Of a stretch of DNA of 8,131 nucleotides, positions 5,662 through 8,131 are shown piece after piece. The stretch spans positions 1-8,131 of the forward strand of contig JAIHVJ010000080.1 of NCBI GenBank assembly GCA_022720335.1, read 5' to 3'. Each line of letters opens with the position of its first letter. Within the stretch, counting starts at the first letter, position 1. Under the pieces are notes generated by a model. The model was not told where the DNA came from. It was given only the letters and a program-made list of their open reading frames with translations, and did no database searches. The position numbers and the translations under genes are program-made. Source of the DNA: Collinsella sp. GTDB taxonomy: Bacteria; Actinomycetota; Coriobacteriia; Coriobacteriales; Coriobacteriaceae.

Positions 5662-5709
5662 GGCGGGTCCTCGTTTCTGGTCGATGGGGTCGAATGCTTC
5701 TGGTAGCTG

Positions 5710-5931
5710 CTACGCGGCGGTCACGGACAGGGCGTGGAACTTCTCGCCGGCGCCCTCGACGGCGGCAGCGAGCTGCTCAGCGGTCACGGTGTCGGCGCAC
5801 TCCACCTGTACGGTCTGAGTCTCGTGATCGGCGTCGGCGTCGGTCACGCCGGCCACGTTGAGCAACGCCGTCTCGACGGTGGCGTCGCAGTGGCCGCACA
5901 TAAGGCCGGAAGTCTTAATTGTGAAACGCAT
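5710..5931 (-). CDS. copZ: CopZ-like copper chaperone (heavy-metal-associated domain)
   Basis: The 73-aa protein is a single HMA domain of normal length with the expected beta-alpha-beta-beta-alpha-beta pattern. The metal site is M11-C12-G13-H14-C15, the M-x-C-x-x-C type in which the two cysteines hold Cu(I); the family's usual glycine-methionine is leucine-methionine here. An extra cysteine, C45, is present. ATG 5931 is preferred because GAGAGG lies just upstream and residue 1 begins the first strand; the frame is open for 37 more codons upstream, but those lie in the intergenic hairpin. It would carry cytosolic Cu(I) to CopA or hand it to CsoR. It sits 147 bp after copA and 48 bp before csoR on the same strand. 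Confidence 0.9.
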   Translation of the reverse strand: MRFTIKTSGLMCGHCDATVETALLNVAGVTDADADHETQTVQVECADTVTAEQLAAAVEGAGEKFHALSVTAA

Positions 5932-5960
5932 GGGTATTCCTCTCTGTTGTGTCGGCTTTC

Positions 5961-6046
5961 CCAGGCACCCGACCTTGACCTTCAAGCCGTCGCTCGCGTA
6001 CCAAAGTACGCGTCGCTCCTCTTTCAGGTCAATCTCGGGCACCTGG
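5961..6046 (-). repeat. 86-nt near-symmetric hairpin between copA and copZ
   Basis: Two 41-nt arms are separated by only CAAA (6002-6005). The innermost GCGTAC/GTACGC and the outer CCAGG/CCTGG are perfect. The TGACC block between them also pairs, and two further outer positions can form G-U pairs. Mismatches are grouped, and the arms stay equal in length with no bulge. CGTCGCTC is also directly repeated across the centre (5988-5995 and 6010-6017). No T-run follows on either strand. It may be an RNA processing or stabilising structure, or an intergenic mobile repeat. Confidence 0.65.
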
Positions 6047-6078
6047 AAAACCCGTTCTAAATGGACTTAATGGTGATC

Positions 6079-8131
6079 CTATTTTGCCACTTTGGGCTTA
6101 AAGGATTTTAGGCGCAGAGCGTTGCTTACGACACATACGCTCGACAGGCTCATGGCCGCAGCGCCAAACATCGGCGAGAGCTGCCATCCGGTGAGCGGGA
6201 AGAACACGCCCGCCGCCAGCGGAATGCCGATGCCGTTGTAGAACAGCGCCCAGAACAGGTCCTGCTTGATGTTGCGGATCGTGGCGCGCGAAAGCTCGAT
6301 GGCCCGCGCAACATCCATGAGGTCGCTGCGCATGAGAACCACATCTGCCCCTTCTTTGGCGATGTCGGCGCCGGTGCCGATAGCAAGGCCCACGTCGGCG
6401 CGCGCCAGGGCGGGGGAGTCGTTGATGCCGTCGCCCACCATGGCGACCTTGCCGCCCGCATCCTGCAGCTCGCGCACGTGGCGCTCCTTGTCGGCGGGAA
6501 GCACGTCGGCGATGACCTGCTTGCTGGTCAGTCCCACGCGGCGGGCGATGGCCTCGGCCGTCACGCGGTTGTCGCCGGTGAGCATGCGCACGTCGACGCC
6601 AAGCGAGCGCAGTGCGGCGATGGCCCCGGCGCTCGTCTCCTTGACCTCGTCAGCCACGGCAATGGTGCCGGCAAGCTCGCCGTTCTTGGCAAAGAACAGC
6701 GGCGTCTTGCCCTCGGCGGCAAATTGTTCGGCAAGACCCGCGGGCACGGTAACGCCCAACTCGTCCATCAGGCGTACGTTGCCGGCTGCAATGGCGTTTT
6801 GCCCCTCGCGCGCCGTAACGCCTCGCCCGGGCACGGCGGCAAAGTCCTCGACCATGCGCGCGACGATCCCGCGTGTCTCGCACTCGGCCATAATCGCCTC
6901 GGCCAGCGGGTGCTCGCTTGAGCGTTCCAGCGCGGCGGCCAACTTGAGCAGCGCCTTTTCGCTCATGGCGGGCGAGCCGTCAGCGCGCGTGGCTACCACG
7001 ATATCGGTCACGGCAGGCTTGCCGCGGGTGACCGTGCCCGTCTTATCGAGCACCACGGTGCCCACGCTGCGCAGGTTCTCCAGCGCCTCGGCGCTCTTAA
7101 AGAGAATGCCCATCTCGGCGCCCTTGCCGGTGCCGACCATAATGGCGACGGGCGTGGCCAGGCCCAGCGCGCACGGGCAGCTGATCACCAGCACGGCGAC
7201 GGCGGAGGTAAGCGCTTCGTTGATGCTTCCGGTCAGCACCATCCACACCACAAAGGTCACGGCCGAGATCGCGAATGCTACGGGCACGAACACGCCGGCG
7301 ACCTTGTCGGCCATGCGGGCGATGGGCGCCTTGGTGGCGTTGGCGTCCTCGACGAGCTGGATAATCTTGGCGAGCGACGTGTCGGCGCCCACACGCGTGG
7401 CGCGGAAGGTAAACGAGCCCGTGCGGTTGACCGTGGCCGCGTTGACAGTGTCGCCGGCGGTCTTCTCCACGGGAATGGACTCGCCGGTCAGCGCGCTCTC
7501 GTCCACGGCCGAGCTGCCCTCGAGCACCACGCCATCGACGGGGATGGACTCGCCGGGGCGCACGCGCAGGACCTGGCCGGGAAGGATGGCGTCGACATCG
7601 ACGGTGGTTTCGGTGCCGTCCTCTGCCACGACGGTCGCGGTCTTGGGCGCCAAGTCGATGAGCGCCTCGATGGCGCCGCCGGTCTTGGATTTGCTGCGTG
7701 TCTCGAGATATTTGCCCACGGTGACGAGCGACAGGATTGTGCCGGCGCTCTCAAAATACAGGTTGTCCATGCTCGTCATCATGGCCTCGTGGACCTGACC
7801 CGCGGCTAGCTGGTCGGCCATGATGAACATGGCGTAGAGCGACCAGGCGATGGAAGCAGTGGCGCCCACGGCAATAAGGGCGTCCATGGTAGGCGCGCCG
7901 TGCGTAAGCGATTTAAACCCGTTGATAAAGTATGCGTCGTTGACGTAGACGATGGGAATGAGCAGGACGAGCTCGGTGAGCGCGAGCGTCATGCTGTGGG
8001 TGTGGTCGGTGAAGACGCCGGGCAGTGGCCAACCGAGCATGTGCCCCATGCCTATGTAGAACAGTGGGATGAGGAATACGATCGAGACGATGAGGCGGGT
8101 GCGCATGGCAGAGGCGGCGGCCTCCAACTTT
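6079..8131 (-). CDS. copA: Copper-exporting P1B-type ATPase, N-terminus cut by window edge
   Basis: The frame is open to the window edge and ends at 6079, giving at least 683 residues. The N-terminal metal-binding HMA domain(s) expected in the family are outside. Counting from codon 8127, it shows the actuator TGES loop at 214-217, the CPC copper channel motif at 317-319 (SCPCALGLATP), the phosphorylation site D361 in DKTGT, the P1B-specific HP dipeptide at 406-407 (SSEHPLAEAI) and the hinge GDGINDSP from 565. Y630-N631 in TM7 and M659-x-x-S-S in TM8 (MSLSS) complete the Cu(I)-type transport site, which separates it from zinc or cadmium pumps. About eight membrane helices are expected and hydrophobic segments are present at both ends. 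It would pump cytosolic Cu(I) out using ATP. It leads an operon with copZ and csoR; the promoter lies outside. Confidence 0.96.
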   Translation of the reverse strand, partial: KLEAAASAMRTRLIVSIVFLIPLFYIGMGHMLGWPLPGVFTDHTHSMTLALTELVLLIPIVYVNDAYFINGFKSLTHGAPTMDALIAVGATASIAWSLYAMFIMADQLAAGQVHEAMMTSMDNLYFESAGTILSLVTVGKYLETRSKSKTGGAIEALIDLAPKTATVVAEDGTETTVDVDAILPGQVLRVRPGESIPVDGVVLEGSSAVDESALTGESIPVEKTAGDTVNAATVNRTGSFTFRATRVGADTSLAKIIQLVEDANATKAPIARMADKVAGVFVPVAFAISAVTFVVWMVLTGSINEALTSAVAVLVISCPCALGLATPVAIMVGTGKGAEMGILFKSAEALENLRSVGTVVLDKTGTVTRGKPAVTDIVVATRADGSPAMSEKALLKLAAALERSSEHPLAEAIMAECETRGIVARMVEDFAAVPGRGVTAREGQNAIAAGNVRLMDELGVTVPAGLAEQFAAEGKTPLFFAKNGELAGTIAVADEVKETSAGAIAALRSLGVDVRMLTGDNRVTAEAIARRVGLTSKQVIADVLPADKERHVRELQDAGGKVAMVGDGINDSPALARADVGLAIGTGADIAKEGADVVLMRSDLMDVARAIELSRATIRNIKQDLFWALFYNGIGIPLAAGVFFPLTGWQLSPMFGAAAMSLSSVCVVSNALRLKSFKPKVAK

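Noticed and set aside
5932..6042. N-terminal extension of copZ
   Set aside because: The added codons come from the intergenic hairpin, and a good ribosome site precedes ATG 5931, which starts the HMA fold.
6266..7798. 510-aa plus-strand frame opposite copA
   Set aside because: It is a Ser/Ala/Thr-rich shadow of the conserved ATPase, with no ribosome site.

Overview
The window reads as chromosomal DNA of a high-GC Gram-positive gut actinobacterium. Codon use is strongly GC-biased in the well-conserved genes, Shine-Dalgarno sites are purine-rich, and the gene set and intergenic repeats suggest class Coriobacteriia, perhaps Collinsella. That placement is inference; no marker gene is present.

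Layout. (1) Positions 2-346 hold the C-terminal end of a glutamate synthase small subunit (gltD), closed by a perfect 38-bp palindrome plus T-run that works as a terminator and belongs to a 27-bp tandem repeat. (2) Positions 431-664 show no gene. They are followed by an RNA hairpin that can pair with the Shine-Dalgarno of an unrecognised 235-aa cytosolic protein (712-1419). (3) Positions 1456-3203 hold the oddest part: two arrays, each of four hairpin units with an 80-bp period, in the same orientation. They flank a single gene resembling the AbiEi antitoxin/DUF559 type, which is broken by one frameshift (1809-2851). The octamer TCTGTAAC or its complement is unchanged in all 16 half-sites, and both arrays have similar head and tail sequences. 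(4) A complete metal-dependent amidohydrolase of the imidazolonepropionase-like branch (3340-4710) follows and ends at a bidirectional terminator.

From 4747 to the right end everything is on the minus strand. A copper-efflux operon is read in the order copA (N-terminus cut by the window edge), copZ, csoR. P-type ATPase, chaperone and Cu(I)-responsive repressor would together sense, carry and export cytosolic copper. An 86-nt near-symmetric hairpin lies between copA and copZ, and a REP-like hairpin lies just after csoR. Further downstream is a small membrane protein with a C-terminal zinc ribbon.

No rRNA, tRNA, CRISPR array, transposase or phage gene was seen. The strongest candidate for something undescribed is the paired hairpin-array cassette around the AbiEi-like gene; its function cannot be told from sequence alone.
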